Below are positions 1 to 12,600 of a DNA stretch of 64,000 nucleotides, one piece after another. The position numbers and the translations under genes were made by a program. This DNA comes from Corythucha ciliata (Eukaryota > Arthropoda > Insecta > Hemiptera > Tingidae): the NCBI GenBank assembly GCA_038030265.1, contig CM075942.1:42436751-42500750 (forward strand), read 5' to 3'. The notes beneath the pieces were generated by a model, which saw only the letters and a program-made list of their open reading frames with translations, ran no database searches and had not been told where the DNA came from. Each line of letters begins with the position of its first letter. The stretch's first letter is position 1.

Positions 1-1337
1 ATTTTTTTAAAACTAACTGCGAAAAAATCGCATTCAGTTTGAATTTTTGCAACTTTTGGTGAGGGATTCGGAAAGTGCACACTATTTTCTCTCAGGATTA
101 GCCATTTTCCATAGACGTTAACGATTTTATGTGGCCTCAAATGCGGCTCAAAGTCGTGCAAATCGAGGATTTATTATTTTTCAAAAAAAGTCAGCCCACG
201 TTTGTCCACACTAAATCTGTGTGTATGGACAACCCATGATTCAGAAAAACATCTTCAAAGTGTCCTTTTCAAAAATAGTCATAATCGTTTTTAAGGTGAT
301 TGGTGAGTTTTCGTCAGAAATGACCATTTTTTAGAAAAAATTATGATTTTTCTCTTCAAAATCGCTTGTTTTGACCTGCAAAATTCGATCAATCCTTGTG
401 ATTTTAACCTGCTAAAAAGGTATAAAACCACATCCAAAGCTATCCTTGGAGTGGAATTCAATGTGTGCGCCTACCAAAAAAACAAAAAATGTCGCTCCGG
501 CAACTGGCTGCCGGATTAAGTGCATTCACAACTACAAGTTTCGACGTTTTTAGTTATTTAACTATTATTCGGTATTAATTAACATTTCAGTTTGTTACTC
601 TACATTTTTATAGCTATTTTTTCTGAATAATCGCTAATTAAGTGAAATTAACGAAATTCGTGTTTCATGAAATGTACTCTATCCGACACCCCAGCGGGAG
701 CGACATTTTTATTTTTTTTGGTATGCGTGTATAAGCAGTTCGATTCAACGTACAGCTTTGGATACGGTTTTAGTGCTTTTTATCACGTTAAAATCAAAAA
801 ACTTGTTCACATTTTTCAGGTCAAAACAAGCGATTATGAAGAGAAAAATCATTATTTTTTCTAAGAAACCGTCATTTCTGACTAAAAATCACCAAACAAC
901 TAAGAAAACGCTTATGACTATTTTCGAAAAGGACACTTTGAAGACGTTTTTCTGAATCATGTGTTGTCCGTTCACTCAGATTTAGCGTGGACAAACGGGG
1001 ACTGACTTATTTTGTAAAAAATAAAATCCTCGATTTTCACGACTTTGAGCCGCATTTAAGGGCACATAAAATAGTTAACTTCTATCGAAAATGGCTAACC
1101 CTGGCAGAAAATAGTGTGCTCTTTCCGAATCCGTCACCAAAAGTTGCAAAAATTCAAATTGAATGTGAGTTTCTCGCCGTTAGTTTAAAAAAATTGTGTA
1201 AGCCTTAAAAATCGTTAGAAAAATCATATCTCGAAGGGTTTTGATTTTTCGGACCGTGGTGTATATGTTGATTTTGGTCGCAAATGAGGTCTACTATCAC
1301 CCTAAAATTTTTGTCACACTTATCCCCTTCCACCCTG
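1..1337. repeat. Long fold-back element, CAGGGTG-type end, left side cut by window
   Basis: The sequence from 1 to about 590 is matched in inverted form by about 600 to 1,210 (for example the stretches near 130-260 and 960-1,075). It is a large palindrome centred near 600. The right end reads CACCCTG followed by TA, as in Tc1/mariner-type non-autonomous elements. Around the centre, both arms carry a TCGCTCCGGCAACTGG-like motif followed by a GTGCATTCA-like motif, resembling the left end of repeat family A at 26,959. The short ORFs inside are mirror-image by-products and not genes. The left terminus lies outside the window. Confidence 0.75.
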
Positions 1338-2495
1338 TATAACTCATATGTATAACTACATAACTATATTAACTTTATTTAACTATAGTATGTACATATT
1401 ACTATTGGCGATTGTAGCTATATCACTAGTGGCGCTAGTGTCGTGAGATAATGAAACCGGTACTCCCCACATATGTTATTTTTAGTGAATGGTTGAACAA
1501 GTTTTGTGTTTTTATAAAGTGTTTTTTCGTGGTCAACGTCCGTAACATAATGGGGAAAAAGTAGTCAGTTGGTCTAAAGTGACAAGAACAGGAGAACATG
1601 GTTTCTGATACATTTATACTCAAACGTCAAGCAAGCTCCCAAGCCTTTCGGCGGTCGACTTTCTCCAAACACTGGGCTTAATGATAACTGACACCGTTGA
1701 ACCCTCAATTTTTGGGAAATAATGAAATGACATTGTTTTGTCTCGGTTACGACGGGAAGAACAACCGAATACACAGCAGTTTTCTCTGGATTCACCCTTG
1801 AGAGACATCCCACGAGCGCCTTATCATTTCTTTATTGGTACTCGCCAGCTCACCGTTTCGTCTCAGTGCTTATTATACGGCACGGGTTCAGCAAAATAAT
1901 CGAAAACGTTTTTGAATCGGTGTTTTCGAGTTTTCTTGCTCCAACAAATAGCCGATAGTGAAAGTTTCTGTACGGGTGTACTGCGCACCCGCATAACCGT
2001 CTTGTTTTCTTGATTCGGTGATGCCAAAGGTACAATATCGAGGCCTCCTCGTCACCGTTGGATAATTTAGCCGAAGTTCACAGTAAAAAAGTGTCACTGG
2101 CCAACATTTTTGATACATGAACTTCCTCATTGAAGAAAACTTTGTTGCAGTTTGTTGTCAAACGACAACAACAAATTACATGGAGTACCGGACTGAATGT
2201 TTCTCTGAAACGCCGCCAGACATCGTATCCCTTAGCTAAAATCGCCAATATGACTCTATAACTTTGCTAGGAGGAATGATAAGGTGAAAAGGTTTATTAT
2301 GAGTCGAAACCAACGTGACTAAACTTTCTATAGGTGCCGCAAATCTTCGGTCATTACGGTCCTTCACCTAAGTCACGAGCATCAGTCCCAACCGCCTTTG
2401 CGCTGGACCCAGTACATTAGTAGTTGTTATTGGGTTCTGATTTTTGAGAATTCAAAAACTTCAATTTCAAAATTAACTTGCTCTGCTACTCTAGG
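1338..2495. other. No recognisable feature
   Basis: A/T-rich, apparently non-coding DNA. Short ORFs here show no domain, no codon bias and no consistent start or splice context. Confidence 0.5.
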
Positions 2496-2643
2496 GTGAG
2501 CAATCGGGAGTGCAAAGGACTGCTGGTGACGTCAGTTCCGACCCCTCCCGCCTGATGGGCTGGGGGAAATCTGTGGCTCCTGTAGAAGAGTTTAGTCAAC
2601 TTGAGTCGAAACCAACGATATATAAACACTCACGATTGCTCAC
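2496..2643. repeat. Small MITE-like inverted repeat
   Basis: GTGAGCAATCGGGAGTG at the left is mirrored by CACTCACGATTGCTCAC at the right, about 17 bp with one or two mismatches. The 115-bp core has no ORF of note. No clear target duplication was found. Confidence 0.5.
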
Positions 2644-2689
2644 AGTGGACTGGAGGGGCGTGGAGGGGGCAGTTTGTTTACACTTACAG

Positions 2690-3140
2690 TAAGTTTACAC
2701 TTACAGTATTTTCCCGTTGGAACATAAGTAAAAAACTTGAAAAATCCCAGTCAGAAATCGTTGGAATTTTTTCAGTACCATTATAACCGAAGGAACTATT
2801 GTTTTATTATTTTATTTATTTTTTTGACTTAATTATTTATCTTTTATCTTCTTAATTAATAATTTTAGCTCGATTCGTGAACTCATCCCTCCTCCTCCAG
2901 AATAATTACGTAGGCACTCATAAGAGTGGTGGTGGGGGTCTCTTTCGGAGGGGAGAGGAACGTAAATTATTGACTAAGAAGATGAAAGATGAATAATTGA
3001 GTCACAAATAAAATAAAAGAAGAAAAAAATGTCTCCTTGTGTAATAAAATATTGTCGAAGAAATGCATGAATTTAACGTTTCCTGGCTGGATTTTTCAAG
3101 TTTATTGCTCATATCTCGACGGAAAAATACAGTAACTATG
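2690..3140. repeat. Fold-back repeat
   Basis: The left arm (about 2,695-2,880) is mirrored by the right arm (about 2,960-3,135). The outer parts share an ACTTGAAAAATCC-type stretch and the inner parts a GACTTAATTATTTATCTTT-type stretch. The centre near 2,905 is C/T-rich. A 17-bp unit (TTTACACTTACAGTAAG) is tandemly doubled at the left margin. Confidence 0.55.
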
Positions 3141-3573
3141 AATCTTTGTACATCATTGGAAATAAGCTTACAAAATAAGGAAGTTTTTCCACTGATTTCA
3201 AATTTTTTCTTCCTAATGGCGAAGAGGTGAAAATCGCGTCGGAAAAATGTATGGAAATGTGAGACGCCAGTTTCTTTAGTAAATCGGCTGCTCTCACGAA
3301 TGGTACGGCAATAATTTTCACCCGAAAGTGGACACATTTTATAGGAAATTTTTTGCTCTTTCCAATGAGCTGATTATTTTTGGGCTAATACCATTTTACG
3401 AGCGTACGGCAAGCATTTAAGTGGGAAAAAAGGGAATTCGTGAAAAAATCATAAAATGTGTTATATCTCGGAAACAAGGCGGAATTTCCAAAAACTCCAA
3501 ATAGTAAGTTCGATGGCAAATGATGTGTCCCATAACTGGTTTTCATCTGTCCTGCTAATTCATGAACACCCTG
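3141..3573. mobile_element. Right end of a CAGGGTG-type Tc1/mariner-like element
   Basis: The stretch ends ...AACACCCTG followed by TA (3,574-3,575), the same terminal form as at 1,337 and 32,078. It may be the outer continuation of the fold-back at 2,690-3,140. No matching left terminus was found, so it is a partial or decayed copy. The only ORFs are short and unsupported. Confidence 0.5.
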
Positions 3574-3849
3574 TATAATCGTTGGTCGAAACTTCCCCAT
3601 CCCATTGGCAAACAAAACATTTTCGAGTTCCCTCAAATGCTTCAAAGCTGCACATTGACGTCATTTCCCCTCGCACCATCCATCCCCTCCTGAAAATTTT
3701 TAAAATTTATTTAAAAATCACCAGATGCACCAATCGGTCTTCAACTACCGTTGATACCCTTCTGTCCACGTGTCAATTCACCGTTATACTTTTCTCCCGA
3801 ATCGGGCATTCATGCAAGTTCCCCAATGTCATTCTGTAATCTTTAGCCT

Positions 3850-4080
3850 CTGAGGACGCCTTGAGTTTGGCCATTTTTAGAGCGTAAATTAGCCATATAA
3901 CGTGAATGCTAGTTTTAAAGCGTAAATAGCCTGTTTTGCTATTTTACAGCGCGAATCGTCAGTTCAGACACTTTCAAAGTGTGAAGGCTCGGCTTGGCCA
4001 TTTTTGACGCATTAACTGTTGCTTTTGCCCAGTTCCAGGAAAGGAACAATTTGTTTACGCCTTTTCAAAGCGTCACTTTG
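3850..4080 (+). repeat. Degenerate minisatellite, family F1
   Basis: Loosely repeated ~30-35-bp units contain phrases like AGTTTxGCCATTTT and GCGCGAATCGTCAG. Unit length and sequence vary strongly. The family recurs at 4,980-5,290 and, in the opposite orientation, at 16,625-17,480. Confidence 0.6.
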
Positions 4081-4096
4081 AAGTATTTATATTATA

Positions 4097-4560
4097 CAGG
4101 GTGTATTCGGTCCACGTGGCATAAATGAAGGAGGTGATTCTCGACCACATTTGCGTCAAAAATGACTAAATATACCATGGTCCGAATATTAACCGTTCCC
4201 TAGAAAAACGCACTTTTCCGCTTTTTCAACTCATCGCTGGTTTTCCTCAAACAAGCTGCAATAACTCCCACAATTTTCGTCGCACGTAATATTGAAGCAC
4301 ACCACTGAAAAGGGCACACAATTGTCTTTTTATTAGGTCTACACGGTTTTGGAATCAGCTTGAGTTGAAGGCCCTTAATGTTGGGCTGAATTCCCAAGTT
4401 GTCCTTTTTTACCATCAAACATGGGTTTTCTAACATCTGCAATTTCATGCACAGCATTATCAAGATGTGTCGCTCTGCGGAAAAAACTTCCTCGAATAGT
4501 AAGCTTTCCAATGACCTACGATGAAATGGACATTGCCTCTGTAATAGCCGAGATATTTGG
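4097..4560. mobile_element. Left end of a CAGGGTG-type Tc1/mariner-like element
   Basis: It begins TA then CAGGGTGT, the mirror of the ends at 1,337, 3,573 and 32,078. The interior is non-coding and no right terminus was found nearby, so this is probably a truncated non-autonomous copy. Confidence 0.5.
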
Positions 4561-4682
4561 GCAAAAGTTTGAAATTGTCAAGTAAAATCGTCAAAATAAG
4601 GCTGTTGTGCCACTGGAAATAAAAGAGAACTATCGAAAATTGTTAAATTGGTCTCAGAAAATCATAAAAATACGAATGCAGA

Positions 4683-4940
4683 GAATACTTCACTCATGCG
4701 CCCCTTTTCATACGTTCCGTAATCGCATTTTGGGTGCCAACCATGAAATTAGTACTGGGCACGAAATTCGTAACGCTATTGCCAAATCTGCATGTCGATA
4801 TCGTGAGACAGGGTTGTGGGCACATCTAGCATTTGCTATGAAACTCGAATAATACAGAAAAAATAAAATAAATAAATAAATAGAAATATTTTTTTTGTGT
4901 TGTGCCTATGAGGGGAGGGGGGCGCATGAGTGAAGAATTC
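4683..4940. repeat. MITE-like inverted repeat, about 258 bp
   Basis: CTTCACTCATGCGCCCC near the left edge is mirrored by GGGGCGCATGAGTGAAG at the right edge. The match extends to about 20 bp including the flanking GAAT/ATTC. The interior has no convincing ORF and ends in an AAATAAATAA-rich stretch. Confidence 0.6.
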
Positions 4941-4979
4941 ACTTCGTCGATTTAGTCAACTTTAAGGTACTGACTACGA

Positions 4980-5290
4980 ACCCAGTTTAGCCATTTTCAA
5001 GGAGTGAATCATCAGTTTACAGCTATTTTCAGGGCGCATAGAGTCAGTTTTGCTGATTTTATGGCTCGAATAGCCAGTTTGGCCATTTTTAGAACGCCAG
5101 TTTGTGCCACTCTTGGCGCAATTATGGAAGTATGGTAGATTTTGCCATTTTCAATGCAGAAATCATCTTTTCATGCACTTTCAGGGCACGAATCATCAGT
5201 TCAGCAATTTTTGGGGCGTGTAGAGTCAGTTTGGGCGCGAGTATTGTGAGTTTAGCCATTTTTATGGCGGGAAAGATTTTCCTTGCTGGG
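4980..5290 (+). repeat. Degenerate minisatellite, family F1
   Basis: About nine loosely conserved units read like GGCGCGAATCATCAG then TTTAGCCATTTTTAG. The orientation is the same as at 3,850-4,080. Confidence 0.7.
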
Positions 5291-5695
5291 ATTTGAGTTA
5301 ATAGGTCTAATCGTTTGTCGATCCGGACTACTCCGAGCAGCCCGAAATTATGTAACCTCACGGGTTATCATGTGAAATAACGCGAAAACATAATGGAAGG
5401 TTACTACTTTCAGTACTTATAGTGCAGCTCCTGACGACAAACAAAAAGACCTAATAAATTACTGTTTTGGAGGTCTAAACAACCATTTTAATAAGAAAAG
5501 AAATATCCTAATTCCAAGGGTAAGTCCGAAGTGAAATTGACGGTTTTCTCGTTGAGTTCTTTCAGGGCTGTTGCGAAGGATTTTCCTTGGAGAGGCGACA
5601 TCCCCTGCACCACCACCCAAGCATAATTAGGCAGCTAGGAGTGATTCTTCGTTACCACGATTACGAAACAGATGCTTCCTGACTGAGTCACCTTC
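5291..5695. other. No recognisable feature
   Basis: Non-coding, mixed composition. I see no repeat copy, RNA gene or coding signal. Confidence 0.4.
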
Positions 5696-5826
5696 GGCGG
5701 CGTTCATACTGTAGAGATACGATATTCTATATTCGCTCTCACGCAGTTTCAGTTGTTTACATCAATCCTAAACGCTGTTAAGATGCGTCGGTGACGTCGA
5801 ACAGTATCGCTACAGTATGAACGGCG
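5696..5826. mobile_element. Short MITE with CGTTCATACTGTAG inverted ends
   Basis: GCGTTCATACTGTAGAGATA at the left is mirrored near the right end (TATCGCTACAGTATGAACG), about 20 bp with one mismatch. CCTTC lies immediately outside both ends (5,691-5,695 and 5,827-5,831) and may be a 5-bp target duplication. There is no coding capacity. Confidence 0.65.
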
Positions 5827-5889
5827 CCTTCCTCTTCCTGATTACGTCGATGGATATAGAATCTGTGAATATCACGACTTCAAATGCCA

Positions 5890-6390
5890 ATGTTACTTGA
5901 AGAAGTTAATTTCGCGGGTTTTGCTCTTTTAAAAACCAAATTTACTATATTGCCCTCTGGTTTCTTAACCGTAATAAACCAATCTCGCGCGGAGTTGGCT
6001 CCCGAACCAAGCCAAAGCCAAAGCTTCGCGGATTTCACATCTTTAAAATCTAAATTTCCAGAGTGTTGTGTTGGTTCACTCTTGAGAGCAAAATTTCGTT
6101 GGTCTGTCTTATTTCAAAAACGAAATTTCGCAAGGTTACCCCATTCATAACCGATTTCGCGTGATTGGCTCATCCCAATCCCGCATCGGGATTTCATCGG
6201 TTTGAACCTTTCAAAAGGTCATTCTATGGGTCCGCCTTCTTCAAAATAGAAATTTCATGGTGTTGGCTCCGTCAAAACAAATTTCGTGAGGCTGGCTCCA
6301 GGACTATCGGATATCAGAAAATATTCTGTCTTTCATCTTGCGATGTACGTATTAAGAGTTTCTTTTGTTTACGGGCTCTGAAATTTTGAA
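5890..6390 (+). repeat. Degenerate minisatellite, family F2
   Basis: Loose ~30-35-bp units carry phrases like AATTTCGTGG, GGTTTGGCTC and TTTCAAAAACC. The family recurs at 17,480, 21,010 and 59,820. ORFs through the array are incidental. Confidence 0.65.
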
Positions 6391-6553
6391 ATGTAGCATC
6401 TGCCTTGTCTGTCTGATGGGACCAGGTGGTCAACCATGAGCTAGCGTTAAAAAAATAACGCAAGCGGTACCGCAATTGGTGATATTTAGACGCCAGCCAT
6501 GGTTAGGGGTTAAGGCCCAGGGTAATAGACGTTTATTGTGAAAAGCTTGGCTT

Positions 6554-6697
6554 AAGCTCGGTGCACACGATGCATTTTTCGAAGCATGTTCACTTGCATG
6601 GTGAAAAAAAACATATGATCCCCATCAGTGATCGGATGTTTTTTAGAACAGGCAGGCCATCATGCTTCAAAAAAATGCATCGTGTGCACCGAGCTTT
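6554..6697. mobile_element. MITE with TTA target duplication (PIF/Harbinger-like)
   Basis: AGCTCGGTGCACACGATG begins a ~35-bp terminal inverted repeat, mirrored at 6,663-6,697 with one or two mismatches. TTA flanks both sides, which fits the TWA target choice of PIF/Harbinger elements. The 70-bp core has no ORF. The superfamily call rests only on the 3-bp duplication. Confidence 0.7.
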
Positions 6698-8150
6698 AGG
6701 CATTGAGATAGATTCAAGCCACCGGTTGAACGCATAACGTAATAAATAAACTCGTTGGGATGATACTAAGGTAACATATTTTGAAAAAGTCATATTGACT
6801 TTTTTGGATGTCTGATTTTGGCGCTTTACCGCTTGCCCTGCATTTCAAAGCATTCGCCACTGCCTATAAAAGTATTTTTGGGTGTTGCGAAATTTCCATA
6901 CAGTGGCTACCGAACTATCTTTTAGTTTTTTCACATTACTCTTGAACGTTTTCACCTATTCCATGCATTAACGACTCGCAAAAGGAACTCAATAACTCAT
7001 GGCGTATCCAAAAGCCTCGGTTTCTTTTTTGATACGTCACGCAACAACTGCGATTGGCCGAGTTCCGTTCCAGCATATACATGAAAAGAGAGTAAAACTA
7101 GGTTTTATTAAGGTGATGAACGATAAAGCCAGAAATTTATTGAAATGTGCATCACGTGCAAATTTTACGCAGCATTTTCCATTTGCATAATACTTAAATG
7201 AGAATGACGATCACAATGACCTCTTCTGTATAAGACGTATGCCCAAGAAACAGCATTAAAGTGACGCTAAAACTTTCCTTTAATTACTTTTTTACTACTT
7301 TATTTTGACTCAAACCGCCCTTTACGGCATGAGTAATAAATTATTCATTTTTCATTGAAAAACACATAATACATACAATTTAAAATTACCTATTTCACCA
7401 ACCGCTTTTCAATAAATTATTTTTTGTCCCCCCTAATCCAGGTCACGTCTCGAAGATCAATTCAAAATTTACGACGACAAAATCCTGTCGTGACAGAAGA
7501 ATTCGATTTTAAAAACGAATCGCCCGTGTCATTCCCTCGAATTCTTCAAAGGCTAGAAGGTTGGAAAGTTCCTGCGAGAATTTTTTTTGTAAGGTTAATA
7601 CCGTTTTTTTTTCTCTCTCTCTCCTTTTTCCTGAAATACCTACGCCCGGGTCCAAGGTGATAAAATTCGAGTGCTATAAAGTTGAAATGAATTGAGTGGT
7701 GGGACGGACGGGGAGGTGGTCGCGAGAAACCCGAGTAGTTCGTCACGATTCGGGGTGAAACATTTCGTTTGGTGAAGAGTTAAATATGATGGTGAGCGGT
7801 GGAGGGCGACGGATTTGTTTGAGGAGATAACGCAGGGGAGGCTTTAAAAAAATAAAAAGTTTCTTAGACGGCGAGTGGCTCCGCTTCTGTGCTAAAAACT
7901 CGAAAAAAGGAAACTCAATGGAAATGAGGGGCAAAGTCGTGTTCGAAGGATAAATTCGAGTCCGTCACCGATGAACCGTCAGGACAGTTTCAATCTGGCA
8001 ATCTGTTAATTATTTGTTCGTACGAAGAGGTTCACGCAAGAATATAAGAATTGATGCGACATGATCGTCCTTACACAGACGGTTAAACAGATAATTAATA
8101 ATTACATTATGAACCGGTAGGCCATGCAAATAAGACGAAATTGTTGCGTA
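6698..8150. other. No recognisable feature
   Basis: A/T-rich DNA with scattered short ORFs and a C/T-rich stretch near 7,600. No domain, repeat family or RNA gene was recognised. Confidence 0.45.
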
Positions 8151-8201
8151 CCATACTTTTATTGTCCCATCCCTGCTTCCCCCATACTTTTATTGTCCCA
8201 T
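8151..8201 (+). repeat. Two-copy tandem duplication, 31-bp unit
   Basis: CCATACTTTTATTGTCCCAT occurs at 8,151-8,170 and again, identical, at 8,182-8,201, separated by an 11-bp C/T-rich spacer. Confidence 0.8.
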
Positions 8202-9629
8202 CGTGCAGAACTTCAGAAAGTTTTTCAGTTCCCGAGGCGTCTTACTCATCTTTATCTTCTTGTGGAAAAGTGCAGGTGAAGTGAAAAGTAAAAGCATAAG
8301 TTGGAAGGGTTGGACAAGCTGTGTGCTTTCTTTTGTCGACTCGACTCCTATGCTCTGTGATCCCAGTCAAAATCGGATAATCAACAGAATTATTCGGAGA
8401 AGCTGGTCAAGCGAGGCATAATAGTGGGACGTCAAGGAGAACATTTCACATTTCTGTAGGAAAACATTGCTTCTATAGGAAGGAAGAAAAGTAATAAAAA
8501 CAAAGGGAAGGACGCACGGCTATATTTCATTTTATTGGAGCTGTAAATTTCGTTTTTACCGCGTAGGGGACACACCGGGGCTTTTTCCGGGAGTCATCCA
8601 TTTTTAAAAAGCTTCGATTAAGCAATTGATCAGAAGACAATGTAATCTTACCGTACAATATAGTGACAATCCAAATCTGGAAGGTTTTGCCCGTTTCACC
8701 TTCGGCCGGCCCATGGATTATAACTTGCGTGGAATAATATTTTTTTTGATTCCATGATGGGACATAAAAAATTAAAAATAATATATGAAAATAAAAAAAA
8801 CAGTTTGAAATGGAAATAGATTGCCGACAAGAGAGGCATACCAGTGTATGCGATTCTGGTTTTTCTAGGCTATTTACCGAAGCAATTAAGATCAATTTCA
8901 ACGGCATTTTATAATCGCCCCCACTCTTGAACTGAACCAGGCGCGACGTTTTACTACAATTATAATTTCACTCTTTATAGCTGTACTTATTTATTTTTTT
9001 TTCGAAACGGGAAACATAGCCAAACATGCGGTCGACACGGACACGCATGCTTGTGAAGAGAATGACGATGACATACCCTATTTGTTTGTTGGATTTTTTA
9101 AAAGAAAAAGCGTTGCCCTTTCATTCAACTTTGATGAATGACTCGTTTAATTTTGATTCATGCTACTCGTATACTTGGGTGAAGAATTTTTCCCACAAGA
9201 CGATAAGTTGACTAAAAATGGTTTGTTGCAAAAAAAAGAAAGAAAGATCGAGTACGTACAGTCCACCTGCCCGGCATGTCCTAGGCATCCCTTACAAGTG
9301 CATTTCCTTTCGGTCTTCTTCCACGATAAGATCATTTTCCAAACAGATGCTTCTTTTTCAAACTTCTTTCGTCGTCATCTTGAGAGATTTTTGAACTCAT
9401 TTCGAATTGGATCCGAGAGAAGTCATGTAAGATCATTTTGACAGGCATTTAATTTAAACCATGCCTGGACACATGTATACGTAATAATTCTCGGCTAGAA
9501 CAAACCCACAGGCATTTGTTATTAATTTTCGTCTTGAAAAGAAAAAAAAAAAAAACGAAAACGCAAATGATGAGAAGTGAGTGGCATGGTGCCAACTATG
9601 GCGTTACAATCCGATAAAACCGTTTTAAA

Positions 9630-9633
<4 letters not shown>
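8202..9633. other. No recognisable feature
   Basis: Non-coding by eye. A 126-codon minus-strand ORF (8,907-8,527) has no recognisable motif, and its reading is interrupted by low-complexity A/T. I do not support it as a gene. Confidence 0.4.

Positions 9634-9665
<32 letters not shown>
9634..9665 (+). repeat. A32 homopolymer
   Basis: An uninterrupted run of A. The short CTTTAAA flanks could mark an old retroposed tail, but no element body is recognisable beside it. Confidence 0.9.
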
Positions 9666-9667
<2 letters not shown>

Positions 9668-12600
9668 TTAAAAGAGGCCTTTAATCGGTTAATTCAGTCC
9701 TGGAAAAACAAATAGGGATGTAATAGGCGCACTATAGATTGGTATCACAGAGCTAGCGTGCAAACAATCACTTTTCGGTCATCTCTGATGGGAACTACGA
9801 CCATGTTCGATTTGTATACGCTATGGACTTACCCCCGCCCCTCTCCAATTAAAAGCCTGTTTTCATAACGTTCGAGAAGGGAGGGGGATAAAGTTGATCG
9901 AAAGAGCGAGTGTTAGCAGACAAAATCTATAACGGAAATATGGAATGTTTGCAGTATCATTGTACTATACGTCTCGTGCTTTCCGCGACGTCAAACATCC
10001 AACTAAAACCCTACGGCCCCCAGCCTCCTCGACAATCGTTAAAGATTCACAGACGATATCAGGAATATGCGGTGACAATAGAAATGGGCCATTCCCCCAT
10101 TTCATCGGCAATTTAAACGAACAAAAGTTCATCATAGTGCGATTTCTTCTATGAAATTTACAAATTGGTTGGCGTTATTTGGGGTTTTATATGTAAAAAG
10201 CTAAGTGACCCATTATTTTCAAGCACATTCTTTTCAGGACAGACAGATCAGCTATAGGACTATAGATGGTAAACAAAAACTCAGAATACCGCAGATGTTA
10301 GAGCCATACCACCGAGTTTATCTCGCTTTAAATTGGATTAATTTCTTTGAATTTTTGACCTGGGAATGGGGTGCAGTTGAGGCAGTGTTCAAATAATAAA
10401 AAAAAACTGCGACGTATTTCCTCTCTGATGGTTCATTAGACGTACGACATTTTTGTCTCTAATTTTTTAAACTAACTGTTGAAAGAGGGCTCTGACCGCA
10501 ACGACTGAGTATCCTACAAATTTCATCTAAATGCGCCAAGTACTATGTACTCGGGTCTGCTATACCCACCCCCTGTCATCAAAATAAATATGTATACATA
10601 TGATCTGATTTTTCAGCCGAAAAATCCGACCAGAACCCTGGAACAACAGAAGTGTAGAAAACGTGCTTTGGGCATGACATCGATTTGCCTGCAGCTTTTT
10701 CCTCTTGATAACCTGCATATAATTATAAACATGGTGGTTTCTTGGTGTGACAAATATGATTCAAGCCCTTTTGTTGACAAAACAAATACTAGAAGATTTT
10801 TAGGGTGATTTTCCATGGTTTTCGATTTAAGCCCGACGGGTGTTTCGAATCCCTTGGACAATGTATATAAAAAGAGCAAGGGCATCAGGACACCTAAAAG
10901 GATCATTAAAACTCTTATTTTTTATATACGATTAATTATCCTAAAACTGGATATTTGACCCCGAAACCTGCAATGTGATTCTGAACCGAGGTCGATTGAG
11001 TAAAAACATGTGTCAGATCTTAGTCGTAGGAGCCTAAGGTATCAGACTTCTTACAATGTAAAACAAATGAAATAAACAAATAAAACCACAAACAAACGCA
11101 ACAATACAAAAAACAAAGAAAACAATGTACACCCCCCCCCCCCAAGGTAAGAAAGGAAACGTCAATATACCATCACCATAATTTTTACCACACTGTCCGT
11201 TCGGGGTGCCGGCTCGCCCTATACTATAGACCTATACGAGATCGAGACCGCCAAAAGCCCTTATCTCGGCACAGTGGGGTTTTGCGATTTGATGAATATG
11301 ATGCTTTAGCTGTTGAGTGGACTGAGGGGGTAGGGATGAAGGGTAAAGGTGGCCGGAGAATGTGCCCTTCAGCTGTGTTAATTTACCCATTTTATAAAGG
11401 GTCAAGCCGAGAAATTAATGTTCAACTTTGCACCTTCATGTTACAATAATGCATTTTTAATACTTTTTTATCCACGAAAGCATAAATATGTGTGCAGCCT
11501 GAACTAATTATACGGCTGATTTTCCCCCTCCCTTTTGAAACCGGGGTATTACGAAAGTTAAGTCAGAAGATGGGGTGCGATAGGGAGAAAAATTAAGAAA
11601 CGGAAATATTCAATTCCCGATTTTCCTTTGTTTATGACCGTCAAGACGCAGTCAACCCAATAAATACCTCCGGACTCTCTACGGTGGATATCGCTGGCCC
11701 ACGATAGGCGGAAATTAATTAAACCACTTCGTGCAATTAGCATATTTCGCTTGGAAAAAAGAGACGAAAAAGAAAAAAAAAATCATCGCTGATGTTTACA
11801 CTTGAAAACCTACGAGGCATTGATGATATAGCGTGACCAAAATGGTGGGGGGAGAACGTTTTTCGTAGGGAAGAACGTTATATTCAGGCCTAATAAATGA
11901 TAATAACTTGATGGTATAGCCGAAATAAGCGATACGTTGCATGCAAGGAATCTTAATGAGCTTTTAATTTTTCATTATTTCCCCCCTTGACTTGGAATTT
12001 TAGTGACTGTTGAAGGGGGAGGGTTCATCATCTTGAACATACCTCCACCCATAATGCCTAAGCAGTATGTACACCTAACCACAACTCCATTTCGGATTTA
12101 TTTTTATTTTAAAATGATTGAGGGGACGATAACTCTGTTTGGGTCGTATTTTTCTGTATCACTTGCAGATAACAGAGGCGAGTTCAGAGTAACTTAAAAG
12201 AAGAAACGAACGTCAAGGCAAGGCTTTAGTAATTACGCTATCCCAATTTATCTGTAAAATTTAAATTATTAGTGACCGCTTGACCTCCAGAATCAGTTTT
12301 TCTGGTGGTCAGGGAAAGGCCAAAATACGGCGAGTGCAATGAGTGAGTTCGAATTATCAAAAAACCCTTTGCAAGGGGCGGCGTAAATGGCAGATGGACG
12401 CTGGTCAAAATGGTCAATAGGATTTACCGCGGAAAATGTGAACACGCGCCCAGGATATTTAACAATGTATTTTACACAAACGCCTGTTCATTGTTATACC
12501 TGTGAAAGGAGCCCGGTGGTATTCCATCAATTAACTCAACTTCAAGAACTCTTCAAACTGACCACCGCGACAAACGGATGACAGTTTTCCCTGGTGGCTA

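Noticed and set aside
8527..8907. 126-codon minus-strand ORF
   Set aside because: It has no motif, signal peptide or coding-like composition, and its middle is low-complexity A/T.
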